Below, one piece after another: positions 1 to 9,129 of a stretch of 64,000 nt of DNA. A model generated the notes under the pieces. It did not search any database. It worked only from the letters and a program-made list of their open reading frames with translations, and was not told the origin of the DNA. This stretch comes from an uncultured Pseudomonadales bacterium (GTDB taxonomy: Bacteria; Pseudomonadota; Gammaproteobacteria; Pseudomonadales; Azotimanducaceae). Every line of letters begins with the position of its first letter. The first letter of the stretch is position 1. Made by a program: the position numbers and the translations under genes. Where the stretch lies: positions 31,378-95,377 of the forward strand of contig CALIKQ010000032.1 of NCBI GenBank assembly GCA_938017975.1. Direction: 5' to 3'.

Positions 1-47
1 GCCAGCCTTCACGCCCAAAGGCAGCAGCAAAGACTAATTCCGTCGGT

Positions 48-1580
48 ATGCATCCGGGAGTTCACAGCCAAATTCGACCAGACGCCATCGCCTTTTGCAC
101 CAGCGATGGGCAATCAAAGACGACTTACCGCACGCTCGATCAGGAATCCAATCAAACCGCGCACTTTCTAAGATCAGAGGGGCTGAAGCCCCGGGATGGC
201 ATTGCCATTCTATTAGATAATGATTTGCGTTTTCTGACCATCGCCTGGGCGGCCCAGCGGTCCGGTCTGTACTACACACCCATCAGCACGCTCTTTAAAG
301 CCGCTGAAGTCTGCTACATTTTAGAAAACTCTGGCGCAAAAGTACTCTTTACCAAACAGACGATTCTTGACAAGCAGTCACTGGATTTACCAGAACATTT
401 AAAAATTATTGTTCTAGACCAAGGCCGCTTCCCCAATTGGCAGCAGGTCATTGCCGAACATCCGCCGACCGAGTGCCAAGATGCTTGTGAAGGCGCAGAA
501 ATGATTTACTCGTCCGGGACCACTGGCCAACCCAAAGGGGTCCGATTTGATCTCGCTTTAAGTCCGGTAGGCACCGTCGCGCCGCTCATTGAAAAACGCA
601 TTCAGCTACATTGCATCGACCCTACAACGCGGTACCTCTCGACCGCGCCGCTCTACCATTCGGCACCCCTACGCTACAACTTGATGGTATCAAGGCTTGG
701 AGGCACGGCAGTGATCATGCCCAAATTTGACGCGTTGAATGCCTTGGAATTGATCCAAGAACATCGCATCACCCACAGCCAGTGGGTTCCTACAATGTTC
801 AATCGATTACTCGCGCTTCCCGAGCACATCAAGGATCAGTTTGACCTCAGCAGTCTTCGGTATGCGATTCATGCCGCCGCGCCTTGTCCTGTGAACATTA
901 AAAAAGCGATGATCGACTGGTGGGGAGAGATTCTTTATGAATACTATTCCGGGACTGAATCCAACGGATCGACTGCAATCACCAGCGCAGAATGGTTAGA
1001 ACACCCCGGCAGCGTTGGTAAAGCATTTCACGGCGAGCTTCATATTCTTGACGATGATTATCGACCCTTAGCTCCAGGCTCGGTTGGCGGCGTATACTTT
1101 GCCAAGGGCACACCGTTCGCTTATTTCAAAGATCCGGAAAAAACTGCCGCCGCACAATCACCCCAAGGCTATACGACCCTCGGAGACATGGGCTACTTAG
1201 ACGAAGACGGATATCTTTACCTCAAGGACCGCCGCTCTTTTATGATTATTTCAGGCGGCGTCAATATTTACCCTCAGGAAATTGAGGACCTGTTGGTGAC
1301 CCACGAGGCCGTGATCGATGCCGCCGTTTTTGGCATTCCTGATGCTGAATTTGGAGAATCCGTCAAAGCAGTTGTCGAGCTTCATGCAAATTATCCAGAA
1401 CACCTGAGGCCGAATATAGGCGAGGCGCTAATGGCCTACTGCCGAGAGAATCTGTCTCACGTTAAGTGTCCCCGCAGTATAGATGTCTCAGAAAGACTAC
1501 CGCGCCACCCTACCGGCAAACTCTATAAAGGACAGCTCAGAGCGCCATACTGGGCAGACCACGACTCGATGATCATCTAG
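48..1580 (+). CDS. Acyl-CoA synthetase (AMP-forming, FadD-like)
   Basis: Class I adenylate-forming ligase that would activate a carboxylic acid through an acyl-adenylate to its CoA thioester in the cytoplasm. Seen: the phosphate-binding loop YSSGTTGQPKG (about residues 154-164), YYSGTE (299-304), the GDMGYLDEDGYLYLKDR hinge region, and the C-terminal PTGKLYK lysine. Length 510 aa is normal. The ATG at 48 fits the family's usual MHPG..H opening. However, the frame stays open to the window edge, so an upstream start cannot be excluded. The 3' end overlaps convergent folK by 4 bases. The substrate cannot be told from sequence. The crotonase and dehydrogenase downstream suggest fatty- or aromatic-acid catabolism. 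Confidence 0.9.
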   Translation: MHPGVHSQIRPDAIAFCTSDGQSKTTYRTLDQESNQTAHFLRSEGLKPRDGIAILLDNDLRFLTIAWAAQRSGLYYTPISTLFKAAEVCYILENSGAKVLFTKQTILDKQSLDLPEHLKIIVLDQGRFPNWQQVIAEHPPTECQDACEGAEMIYSSGTTGQPKGVRFDLALSPVGTVAPLIEKRIQLHCIDPTTRYLSTAPLYHSAPLRYNLMVSRLGGTAVIMPKFDALNALELIQEHRITHSQWVPTMFNRLLALPEHIKDQFDLSSLRYAIHAAAPCPVNIKKAMIDWWGEILYEYYSGTESNGSTAITSAEWLEHPGSVGKAFHGELHILDDDYRPLAPGSVGGVYFAKGTPFAYFKDPEKTAAAQSPQGYTTLGDMGYLDEDGYLYLKDRRSFMIISGGVNIYPQEIEDLLVTHEAVIDAAVFGIPDAEFGESVKAVVELHANYPEHLRPNIGEALMAYCRENLSHVKCPRSIDVSERLPRHPTGKLYKGQLRAPYWADHDSMII

Positions 1581-2086
1581 TCCCACAAACACATATCGAT
1601 GACGGGCGCACGGTGAATCAACGCTTCAACGCTCAGCGTCTCCCCTGGAAAACGATAACCGGGAACAACCTCCGACAAAGGAATCAACACGAACCGCCGC
1701 TTGGTTGCCCGAGGATGCGGCAACGTCAGTTCGGCGCTAAACATTTCAACATTCCCTAGCGCAATTAAATCGAGATCAAGGGTTCTCGAGCTGTTCTTGA
1801 GATGCGCCCTAGGCCGTCCGCCGGCTTGTTCAAGGCTTTGCAGCAATGCCATCAAGTCCTCGGGCGCCAAAGCCGTTTCAAAGGTCACAACCGCATTCGC
1901 AAAATCTCCGGCGTCAGCTGACATCCCCACCGGTGCTGTACGATAAATTTGAGACGCACTAAAACCCCGATCAAAACGTTCTCTGAGCGCAGCTACGGCC
2001 ACGCCGAGCTGCTGCTTTGGATCACCCAGGTTTGCGCCGAGCGCCACGATCGCGCGGCGGTGATTGGGGCCTTGCTGGTTATCCAT
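1577..2086 (-). CDS. folK: 2-amino-4-hydroxy-6-hydroxymethyldihydropteridine diphosphokinase (HPPK)
   Basis: Transfers pyrophosphate from ATP to 6-hydroxymethyl-dihydropterin in folate synthesis. Seen: the opening ALGANLGDP, the YRTAPVG segment, the hallmark SRTLDLDLIALG that carries the Mg-binding aspartates, and LPHPRATKRRFVLIPL near the C-terminus. The 169 aa length is typical. It stands alone here, without folP or folB, convergent with the upstream acyl-CoA synthetase and divergent from the alcohol dehydrogenase. The start codon is ATG with only a weak Shine-Dalgarno sequence. The family assignment is secure. Confidence 0.95.
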   Translation of the reverse strand: MDNQQGPNHRRAIVALGANLGDPKQQLGVAVAALRERFDRGFSASQIYRTAPVGMSADAGDFANAVVTFETALAPEDLMALLQSLEQAGGRPRAHLKNSSRTLDLDLIALGNVEMFSAELTLPHPRATKRRFVLIPLSEVVPGYRFPGETLSVEALIHRAPVIDMCLWD

Positions 2087-2100
2087 TGCGTGTCCAAACT

Positions 2101-2129
2101 TTCATGAGTCACAGCCCAGTTTTTATGAT
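2101..2129 (+). promoter_or_regulatory. Candidate sigma-70 promoter for the alcohol dehydrogenase
   Basis: TTCATG (2101-2106) and TATGAT (2124-2129) are separated by 17 bases, in the short gap before the dehydrogenase ATG at 2176. The -10 box matches 5 of 6 consensus bases and the -35 only 3 of 6. This is a by-eye prediction. Confidence 0.35.
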
Positions 2130-2175
2130 ATTTTCAGTCTTTGGAATTTAACCACAACATGCATCGAGGTCCGTC

Positions 2176-3261
2176 ATGAAAGCAGCCGTCTTAAGAGAAC
2201 AAAATAAGCCAATGGAAATCGAAGAGGTCCAGATCTCTAAACCTGGCCCGAGAGAGGTCCTTGTTCGACCGATTGCTGCTGGCGTTTGCCATAGCGACCT
2301 ACACTTTTTGGATGGCTCTTATCCCTATATGCTGCCTACCATTTTAGGGCACGAAAGCGCTGGTGTCGTCGAGCAAGTCGGCAGCGATGTCACTTACGTC
2401 AAAAAGGGTGATCACGTCATTACCTGTCTGTCCGCTTTTTGCGGCCACTGCAATAAATGTCTCACAGGACATCTCTCCTTGTGCCAAAGCCCAGAAGTTT
2501 CTCGAGATGCCGAAGAAGCGCCACGCTTAAGCTCTGGGGGCGAGACGGTTCATCAATTTCTTAACTTGTCGTCCTTCGCAGAATTGATGCTCATTCATGA
2601 ACATGCATTGGTTAAGATCAGAGAGGATATGCCCATGGATCGTGCAGCGCTGATAGGCTGCTCTACCACAACTGGCGTCGGCGCTGTTTTCCATACCGCT
2701 GGCGTAGAGCCGGGCTCCATCGTTGCAGTGATCGGATGCGGCGGCGTCGGACTTGCGGCCATCAACGGTGCCGCCATTGCTGGGGCAAGTATGGTCATCG
2801 CTGTCGACATGATCGATAGCAAACTCGAACTGGCAAAGGCCGTGGGCGCCACACATACCATTAATGCGAGCTCAGGCAATGCCGTCGGCGAAGTCATCGA
2901 ACTCACAAAAGGCGGGTGTGACTATACTTTCGAAGCGATAGGCCTTAAAGCAACCGCGGAACAAGCTTTTCAGATGCTTGCCAGCGGTGGAACAGCAACG
3001 GTCATTGGCATGATTCCTGTTGGCACCATGGTGGAATTGCACGGTGTTGATTTCTTGATGGAGAAAAAGATTCAAGGGTCAAATATGGGCTCCAATCGGT
3101 TTCGTATCGATATGCCTCGCTTCATAGATTTCTATCTGGGTGGCAAGCTTCATCTTGACCAAATGATCTCAAAGCACATTAAGCTTCAGGATGTAAATTC
3201 GGCTCTTGATGCCCTAAAGACCGGTGAGGAAGCACGCCACGTCATCATGTTTGATCAGTAG
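2176..3261 (+). CDS. Zinc-dependent alcohol dehydrogenase (MDR family)
   Basis: Medium-chain NAD(P)-dependent dehydrogenase that oxidises an alcohol to an aldehyde or ketone. Seen: catalytic zinc ligands Cys38 and His59-Glu60 (GHES), four structural-zinc cysteines at 89, 92, 95 and 103, and the Rossmann motif IGCGGVGLAA around residues 182-191. The 361 aa length is normal. GAGGT precedes the ATG. The biotinyl carrier gene follows 36 bases later on the same strand. It aligns closely with the second dehydrogenase at 62069-63151, with all the zinc ligands at the same residue numbers, so the two are paralogues. The substrate is unknown. Confidence 0.9.
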   Translation: MKAAVLREQNKPMEIEEVQISKPGPREVLVRPIAAGVCHSDLHFLDGSYPYMLPTILGHESAGVVEQVGSDVTYVKKGDHVITCLSAFCGHCNKCLTGHLSLCQSPEVSRDAEEAPRLSSGGETVHQFLNLSSFAELMLIHEHALVKIREDMPMDRAALIGCSTTTGVGAVFHTAGVEPGSIVAVIGCGGVGLAAINGAAIAGASMVIAVDMIDSKLELAKAVGATHTINASSGNAVGEVIELTKGGCDYTFEAIGLKATAEQAFQMLASGGTATVIGMIPVGTMVELHGVDFLMEKKIQGSNMGSNRFRIDMPRFIDFYLGGKLHLDQMISKHIKLQDVNSALDALKTGEEARHVIMFDQ

Positions 3262-3297
3262 CAAGCAACCGCACTGACACACCTAAGGAAGCGCATC

Positions 3298-3522
3298 ATG
3301 GCTATTGAAACCCTGAAATCTGAAATCACAGGGACCGTGTGGAAGATCCTTTATGAGGAGGGAGCTGTTATCGAAGCTGAGGCCGAGCTAATGATTCTTG
3401 AATCGATGAAGATGGAAATTCCAGTCGAGGTTGAGCATCAAGGCCGAATTCAAAAAATTCTGGTAGCAGAAGGTGACCCCGTCGAAGAAGACCAAGACCT
3501 TGCATTGATCGAGGTCGATTAA
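3298..3522 (+). CDS. Stand-alone biotinyl/lipoyl-attachment domain protein (BCCP-like)
   Basis: A 74-residue single biotinyl domain. ESMKMEI places the biotinylated lysine at residue 38, flanked by the usual beta-strands. Such a carrier shuttles carboxybiotin in an acyl-CoA carboxylase. No carboxylase or carboxyltransferase subunit is adjacent, so its partner must lie elsewhere. AAGGAAG sits properly upstream of the ATG. The 3' end overlaps the convergent crotonase by 4 bases. The domain call is secure; the partner enzyme is unknown. Confidence 0.85.
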   Translation: MAIETLKSEITGTVWKILYEEGAVIEAEAELMILESMKMEIPVEVEHQGRIQKILVAEGDPVEEDQDLALIEVD

Positions 3523-4304
3523 TCGCCCCGATAATCTACGACTTCACCCGATTGAAAGGCGGCTATCGCACGCTGCCTGTCTTGACTGCCAGCGGTAAGA
3601 AGATTCTGATCAGCATCCATATGCAAAATGGCTCGATCTAACGCTCCGCTCACCTGATTGATGGTTTCTTTAATCATCTGGACCGCGATCGGAGGTTGCG
3701 CCGCGTAGGATTTCGCCAACGCCAGACTTCGGCGTTCGAGATCAGCACGCGGGACCACCTCATCCCACAGTCCCCAATCTTTGAGGGTCTCGGCATCGAA
3801 TCGCTCGCCAAGCATGATCATTCGCTTTGCTTTTGCCGGACCAACCAATCGCAGGCAATAACCTACGGAGTGCCACATCAAATTCATTCCCAAATTGACC
3901 TCTGGATAACCGCCCAAGGCGTCTTCCGCCGCGACTCGAAAATCACACGCCGTTGGAATACACAACCCGCCACCCAAAGCAGCCCCGTGAACGGCAGCAA
4001 TGGTCACCTGGGGAATATCAGCCAAGGCCCGCAACATTCGTCCACCTAACTGGGCATCACGTCGAGCTTGCACCAAAGCGGGTTTGGGTCGAGCCGAGGG
4101 CTTCAAATCTGCACCAGCACAAAAGTGTTTTCCTGCACCGCGAATAATCACGACCCTTGCCGGATCATCGATTAACGAGCGGGCCCAAGCTTCAATGGCG
4201 GACATCAATTCAGAGTTTAAGGCATTCATCGCCTTCGGCCGGTTGAGCACCATCGTCAACACATCACCATCACGCTCGGTCACCAGCAAGGACTCTGAAG
4301 TCAT
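3519..4304 (-). CDS. Enoyl-CoA hydratase/isomerase family protein (crotonase)
   Basis: Crotonase-fold enzyme acting on acyl-CoA thioesters in the cytoplasm. Seen: the first oxyanion-hole segment GKHFCAGADLK and the second, ALGGGLCIPTACDFRVA, followed by LGMNLMWHSVG and a helical C-terminus. Length 261 aa is typical. The usual hydratase catalytic glutamates are not clearly present, so hydratase, isomerase or another crotonase activity remains open. Its start overlaps the end of the DUF4340 gene by 4 bases, so it appears to be the last gene of the Gld-type ABC operon. That is an odd metabolic passenger. Confidence 0.85.
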   Translation of the reverse strand: MTSESLLVTERDGDVLTMVLNRPKAMNALNSELMSAIEAWARSLIDDPARVVIIRGAGKHFCAGADLKPSARPKPALVQARRDAQLGGRMLRALADIPQVTIAAVHGAALGGGLCIPTACDFRVAAEDALGGYPEVNLGMNLMWHSVGYCLRLVGPAKAKRMIMLGERFDAETLKDWGLWDEVVPRADLERRSLALAKSYAAQPPIAVQMIKETINQVSGALDRAILHMDADQNLLTAGSQDRQRAIAAFQSGEVVDYRGD

Positions 4305-5308
4305 GAGATCGGCTCCTCCAAGGGTTTTAAAAACTGCTCAAGACCAGCGGTCAAATCCCCATAAGTTCTTTGGGAAATCTTAAAATCAAAAGCCCGTCTC
4401 TGAGCTTCGGTAATTTTCATAAAAGCGTCCATCCTATCAACCGAGTCTGCCAGAACGCCATCTTCACTGAGTTGCACCTTCATCCAAAAATCTTTTTCAA
4501 CAGCAACGGTCTTCAGCGTTAAGGTGTGCCCTGCCCGTAAGCGGTAAACTCGACTTGCAGCGCCTTCCCATCGCTCTGGAAGATGCGGCGCCACGTCCAC
4601 CAGTTGTAGCTCGCCAATCGCTGTGAAATTCGGCCCCAATACGGTCGAATAGCGAAGCGCGCGACCCTCAGGTAGGTTGCCCAGGGATAAATCCCCTGAC
4701 GTCGCATTCCGATTAATTTCAAAAAGCGCTTCGCCCTGATCATCGAAGGCAGTCATGCTCACGATTTCAGGCTCCGGCACCGACAAAATTTGGGTGTCCA
4801 ACCAAAGGGCGGGATCGGCAGTGATCTCGATATTTTGATCTGCCAACCAAACTTGAGCTTCCGCACCAAGGCGTACAAAGGTGCCGGATCTAAGCGTTGC
4901 TGTCTTACCGACAATCAGCGGCTCAAGGCCCAACTCAGGAAAAAAGATTCGATGGCCCGCACTTCCAGGGCCAACCGCGACCGCAAGGACATCATGCTGC
5001 TCAACGCGCGCCGTCTTTCGCTCTGTCAGCACGGCCTGACTCAGCTTATCAAGAAGGCTCGATAGTCGCTTAAAATCGACCGGATAGTCATAACGCTCGA
5101 CCACCCGCCAAACCTCATCTCGCCGAATCAACTCAACCGAGTGATCCCGGCCGCTCATCTGCACGCGGTCGAGACGAGCCAAATGCTCCACCAATTTAGG
5201 AAAGAGACGTTGATGACCATCGTGGTCGAAAGCCGAACGCTCCTCCATGAAAAGCGCGATCACCATGAGTCCAATGGCAGTTAACCCGGCAAGCTTCAGA
5301 AGATTCAT
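4301..5308 (-). CDS. DUF4340 domain protein (Gld-type ABC accessory)
   Basis: A 335 aa protein with an N-terminal membrane anchor (about residues 5-20) and a periplasmic-type region. The region resembles DUF4340, with the sequence around RRDEVWRVVERYDYPVDF at residues 63-80 and a repeated beta-rich layout. DUF4340 proteins are commonly encoded after GldG-like components. Here the start overlaps the GldG-like gene by 4 bases and the end overlaps the crotonase by 4 bases. The molecular role is unknown. Confidence 0.75.
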   Translation of the reverse strand: MNLLKLAGLTAIGLMVIALFMEERSAFDHDGHQRLFPKLVEHLARLDRVQMSGRDHSVELIRRDEVWRVVERYDYPVDFKRLSSLLDKLSQAVLTERKTARVEQHDVLAVAVGPGSAGHRIFFPELGLEPLIVGKTATLRSGTFVRLGAEAQVWLADQNIEITADPALWLDTQILSVPEPEIVSMTAFDDQGEALFEINRNATSGDLSLGNLPEGRALRYSTVLGPNFTAIGELQLVDVAPHLPERWEGAASRVYRLRAGHTLTLKTVAVEKDFWMKVQLSEDGVLADSVDRMDAFMKITEAQRRAFDFKISQRTYGDLTAGLEQFLKPLEEPIS

Positions 5309-7140
5309 GACGGTCGTGCCCCCCTCAAACGACGCAGACCTACCATCAGCCCCAGCAACAAAGTTATCAACAGCGGAAGTACCGCGATGTTCAGCAATTT
5401 CAGCGTTGCACCTAAGTCTTCGATATCTTGGTCAAGCTGATGTCTCACTTCGCGCAGTTGCTTTCGAATCGTCAGCTTCCGATCCTGAAATTCAAGCAAA
5501 GCTGCTTCTTGGTCCGCACTGAGAGTCAACAGCCCGTCGGCGACTTTCTGCGACTCCAATTCACTCAAACGCTGTTCGGTCTCCGCCAATTCCAATTGCA
5601 ACTGATCTGCACTCTCCAAATACCGCGCTTCGGCGTCTCGTCGGAGAGTCTGGACGACTTCGAACGGCCGTGTATATTGGCCACGACTTCGTATGCTGAT
5701 CAGGTCAGCACTCCCGGCCTGAAAATCCACTGCATTGATCAAAAAGCTTCCGTTGTCAGCCCAAGCAGTGGCGATCGACTGACCGAAAAAATTTTGAACC
5801 TGCACCCAGAGTCGGTCCGATAGCACATCTGTATCAGACACCAACGTCAGGCTGATTCTGCGCGCTTCACTGCTTGCGCTCGGGTCACCCAAAATGTCAG
5901 AAAGCGGCAGCGGACCTTGCAACGAAACAGCGATTGGCAAAGCCACATCACCCGGCTTGAAGGTTTTCTGTAACGATTCAGGGTCTTGTAAAAATTGAAA
6001 TTGACCCGCGTCCATTCCGGCTGCAAAAACAGAAGACGTCAATAATCTCGTGACTTCAACCTTGGGTTCCTCGATATCGATAATCCCGACGGTTGAGACA
6101 TTGATACTCTCAAGTTGACTCGTAACCACTTCATCAGAATTCAGCTGGTCAGGACCCAGCCCTATAATACCTAGGTGCCGAACGGGTGCCCCCCCGCTCC
6201 CTGTTACGCTGAGGGCCAATTGCGCATCACCCAAAATCTGGCCGGGGCGAATCGAGATGCCCCAAGGCTCTGTCAACCAGTTCAAGTCAGAGTTCTGACC
6301 GCCAGGAAGGGTGGGCATCATCGGCGAAGATTGCGTGACATCCATCTCCGAGAGCGGGTCAACGAATGCCAAGATCGCTCCGCCACGGGCAAGAAATTGC
6401 CGAATTTGGCCCTGCAGCGCCGAACTGATCGCCTTAGGATGAATCAAGAGCAGCATGGTCAGGTTCTCGTCAATCGTTTCCGCATCGGCCGCGATCTCAA
6501 CCACTTCGAAATTCTGTTCAAGTTCAGCAATTGACCGCCAACCCGGCTCAGAGCTAAAGGTCTGAGGATTGACTCGGTCACGCACGGAGAGCCCCGCAAG
6601 CAGACCAATTCGAGGTTTGCTGGGCTGACTGAGTCGATATATCAATTGACTGATATCGTACTCTAAGAACACTTCTTTATCTGGCTGGAAAAACGCAATG
6701 ACCTCAACATCATCCAACGCATTACTGCCAACCAAACCAAAATAGAGCGTATCTCCCGCACCGTTGACGGGAATGCTCTGAAGACCATAACGATCAGCAT
6801 CATCCTCAGCCGCTGAGAAAGGTTCTGGATCAATGCGATTCAAGATCAATTTCCCCTGACTCAACGATACATATTCTTCAAGTAAGGCCGCCACCCGGTC
6901 AGCATAGGTACGAAGTTGGGTGAGGTCCCGGGTCGTCGACTCAGAAAAATACAAGTAGAGGTGGATCGGCTCCTCGATACCCGCAACGATATTCCGACTA
7001 CCTTGGGTCAAGGTAAACAGTTGATGTTCGGTTAGATCAATTCGAGCGCCCTTCAAAAAGGAGTTGCTAAAAAGGATCACCACAGAGAAGGTCACCAGGG
7101 CTAAAACGATGACACCGGCACGTTTGAAGAGACTATTCAT
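5305..7140 (-). CDS. GldG-like ABC transporter auxiliary protein
   Basis: A 611 aa envelope protein. It has an N-terminal membrane segment (about residues 8-28), a long extracytoplasmic region of the ABC-transporter auxiliary/Gld family containing LLAGLSVRDRVNPQ, a coiled-coil stretch (about residues 515-580), and a final membrane helix. This two-anchor architecture matches GldG and the eukaryotic IFT52-like fold. GGAGGATCTT precedes the ATG. It follows the permease by 10 bases. The operon lacks genes for gliding adhesins, so a motility role should not be assumed. Transport or envelope remodelling is the safer inference. Confidence 0.8.
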   Translation of the reverse strand: MNSLFKRAGVIVLALVTFSVVILFSNSFLKGARIDLTEHQLFTLTQGSRNIVAGIEEPIHLYLYFSESTTRDLTQLRTYADRVAALLEEYVSLSQGKLILNRIDPEPFSAAEDDADRYGLQSIPVNGAGDTLYFGLVGSNALDDVEVIAFFQPDKEVFLEYDISQLIYRLSQPSKPRIGLLAGLSVRDRVNPQTFSSEPGWRSIAELEQNFEVVEIAADAETIDENLTMLLLIHPKAISSALQGQIRQFLARGGAILAFVDPLSEMDVTQSSPMMPTLPGGQNSDLNWLTEPWGISIRPGQILGDAQLALSVTGSGGAPVRHLGIIGLGPDQLNSDEVVTSQLESINVSTVGIIDIEEPKVEVTRLLTSSVFAAGMDAGQFQFLQDPESLQKTFKPGDVALPIAVSLQGPLPLSDILGDPSASSEARRISLTLVSDTDVLSDRLWVQVQNFFGQSIATAWADNGSFLINAVDFQAGSADLISIRSRGQYTRPFEVVQTLRRDAEARYLESADQLQLELAETEQRLSELESQKVADGLLTLSADQEAALLEFQDRKLTIRKQLREVRHQLDQDIEDLGATLKLLNIAVLPLLITLLLGLMVGLRRLRGARPS

Positions 7141-7150
7141 AAGATCCTCC

Positions 7151-7885
7151 TCAATCCGCTGACTTCATGATCAGCATCAGCCGAGTAAAAAACAGCCAGA
7201 GCAGTATCATCGATACAAAATAGATCAGATCCGTTAAAGCAACCACTCCTTTCGAAATCGACGTAAAGTGCGTAATCACACTCAAACCCGCAATGAGATC
7301 AAGGATCATGACGGGCACCCAGCCCTCAAAGAAATTCAATACCAATGGGAACCCAGCGAGGACGAACATAAGACACGCTGTACCCGATAAAATGAAAGCA
7401 ATAATTTGGCTCTTTGTTAACGCAGACATACAACACCCAATGGCCAAAAATGCCCCCGCCATCAACCAGCTGCCAACATAACTACCCATGATCGCTCCAT
7501 GATCTGGCTCGCCCAGAAAAGCAACGGTCATCCAGATCGGAAAGGTTCCGATCAGCGCCAGGCCTGCGAAGGCCCACGCCGCAAGAAACTTGCCCAAGAT
7601 CGCTTCCCAAAGCGTAATAGGCAAAGTCAGCAGGAGCTCTATGGAGCCCGATTTTCGTTCCTCCGACCAGAGCCTCATGGATACCGCAGGCACCAAAAAC
7701 AAATAAAGCCAGGGATGAAAGTTAAAAAATGGTTGAAGGTCAGCTTGACCTCGCTCGTAGAATTGCCCCAGATAAAACGTGAACGCGCTCGAGAGGACCA
7801 AGAAGACCAAAATAAAAACATAGGCAACGGGCGTCACAAAGTAACTCGCAAATTCCCGTCTAAAAATAACCGCTAAATGACTCAT
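7151..7885 (-). CDS. ABC-2 type permease (GldF-like)
   Basis: A 244 aa inner-membrane protein with about six hydrophobic helices. It has a segment typical of ABC-2/GldF permeases around MRLWSEERKSGSIELLLTLP (residues 71-90), where the coupling helix meets the ATPase. The start overlaps the ATPase gene by 4 bases, which suggests translational coupling. It would form the membrane pore or mechanotransmission part of the ABC complex with the ATPase and GldG-like protein. Confidence 0.85.
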   Translation of the reverse strand: MSHLAVIFRREFASYFVTPVAYVFILVFLVLSSAFTFYLGQFYERGQADLQPFFNFHPWLYLFLVPAVSMRLWSEERKSGSIELLLTLPITLWEAILGKFLAAWAFAGLALIGTFPIWMTVAFLGEPDHGAIMGSYVGSWLMAGAFLAIGCCMSALTKSQIIAFILSGTACLMFVLAGFPLVLNFFEGWVPVMILDLIAGLSVITHFTSISKGVVALTDLIYFVSMILLWLFFTRLMLIMKSAD

Positions 7886-8814
7886 CGAGCGCCTCCTTCG
7901 GTTGCTGCTCTAAAGACCGCATCTAACTGACCCCGATGCTGGATCATCGAATCGACCCGCCAATGCTTCGCTGCAAGCAGCGCCTGCACCGCACCAAGCA
8001 GTGGACTTCCGATGATTTTAGGGAACACAGTGACGCCGCCACCTTGATCTAGCGTCACACGATCGGTTTCCGGTAACTGACTCAAGGCGTCGGCCAATTC
8101 TTGCGGCCCCAGATCTGCCACCTTTAAGCTGATCGACTCATGCTCAGGCGCCAGCTCAGCCAATGCCTCGGGTGAGTTGTCCATCACAATTTCACCTTTA
8201 TTGATGATCATCGCTCTGCTGCACACCGCCGAGACCTCCTCGAGAATGTGGGTCGAGATGATCACAATTTTTTCATCGGAAAGACTCCGAATCATTTCCC
8301 GCACTTGGTGCTTCTGATTGGGGTCAAGGCCATCGGTGGGCTCATCAAGAATCAGTACACGAGGGTCATGAATCAATGCTTGGGCCAGCCCAACGCGGCG
8401 CTTAAATCCTTTTGACAGCGTCTCGATTCGCTGATTCAGAACCGAGTGCAAAGAGACCCGCTCAAGCACTCGGTCAATCGAACGTGCAATCTCGCGACCT
8501 CTAAAGCCTCTGATTTCTGAAATAAACCGCAGGAAGTCATAAACCGTCATTTCTTCATAACAGGGCGCGCCTTCAGGCAAATAACCGATCTCTGCCTGGG
8601 CGGCTTGGCGTTCTGACTGAATATCGTGGCCGTTAATCTTCGCAGTGCCCGAAGACGGCAATAAAAAGCCTGTTAGCATTTTCATCGTCGTTGATTTACC
8701 GGCCCCGTTGGGACCCAAAAACCCGAGCACAGCTCCCGCGCCCACGTCGAAAGACAGACCATTGACCACAACCGACGAACCAAACTGTTTCGTTAACTGA
8801 TTGACCTGAATCAA
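7882..8814 (-). CDS. ABC transporter ATP-binding protein (GldA-like)
   Basis: A 310 aa ABC ATPase. Seen: Walker A GPNGAGKSTT (about residues 34-43), the Q-loop region, signature LSKGFKRRVGLAQAL, Walker B VLILDEPTDGLDP, and the switch histidine in ISTHILEEV. The start is TTG at 8814, preceded by a very strong AAGGAGG five bases away, which decides this unusual start. It is the first gene of the overlapping operon ATPase, permease, GldG-like, DUF4340 and crotonase. It would energise the complex from the cytoplasmic face. Confidence 0.9.
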   Translation of the reverse strand: MIQVNQLTKQFGSSVVVNGLSFDVGAGAVLGFLGPNGAGKSTTMKMLTGFLLPSSGTAKINGHDIQSERQAAQAEIGYLPEGAPCYEEMTVYDFLRFISEIRGFRGREIARSIDRVLERVSLHSVLNQRIETLSKGFKRRVGLAQALIHDPRVLILDEPTDGLDPNQKHQVREMIRSLSDEKIVIISTHILEEVSAVCSRAMIINKGEIVMDNSPEALAELAPEHESISLKVADLGPQELADALSQLPETDRVTLDQGGGVTVFPKIIGSPLLGAVQALLAAKHWRVDSMIQHRGQLDAVFRAATEGGAR

Positions 8815-9129
8815 CCCAACCTCCTTTTACACTTCCTACCGCAACTCGCTGCGTATCATAGTGTAGATTTACTCACCTGCAAATCTGCCCATTTGAACCG
8901 CTCTATAGACCATGATTTCAGCAAAAATATCCCCAGGTTTACTGGTTTTTTACTCGTTTTTTTTACAAGAAAGTGGGTCCACTCAATTCGGCTGCTATCA
9001 CCGTTCAATTCGTTTTCTCAAATTTGCTGCACCCTGTAGAATCCCTCCGACGCGTGCCGCATTTAAAAGATGATAAGAGCGATTGCATGCGAGCATTCAT
9101 GATGCGCAACATCCACCTTGGAGACACCC
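8815..9129. other. Divergent intergenic region without a gene
   Basis: About 315 bases between the minus-strand ABC operon and the plus-strand HAD gene. It is A/T-rich with several T runs (for example 8946-8966) and should hold divergent promoters. I see no convincing ORF, RNA or terminator in it. Confidence 0.5.
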
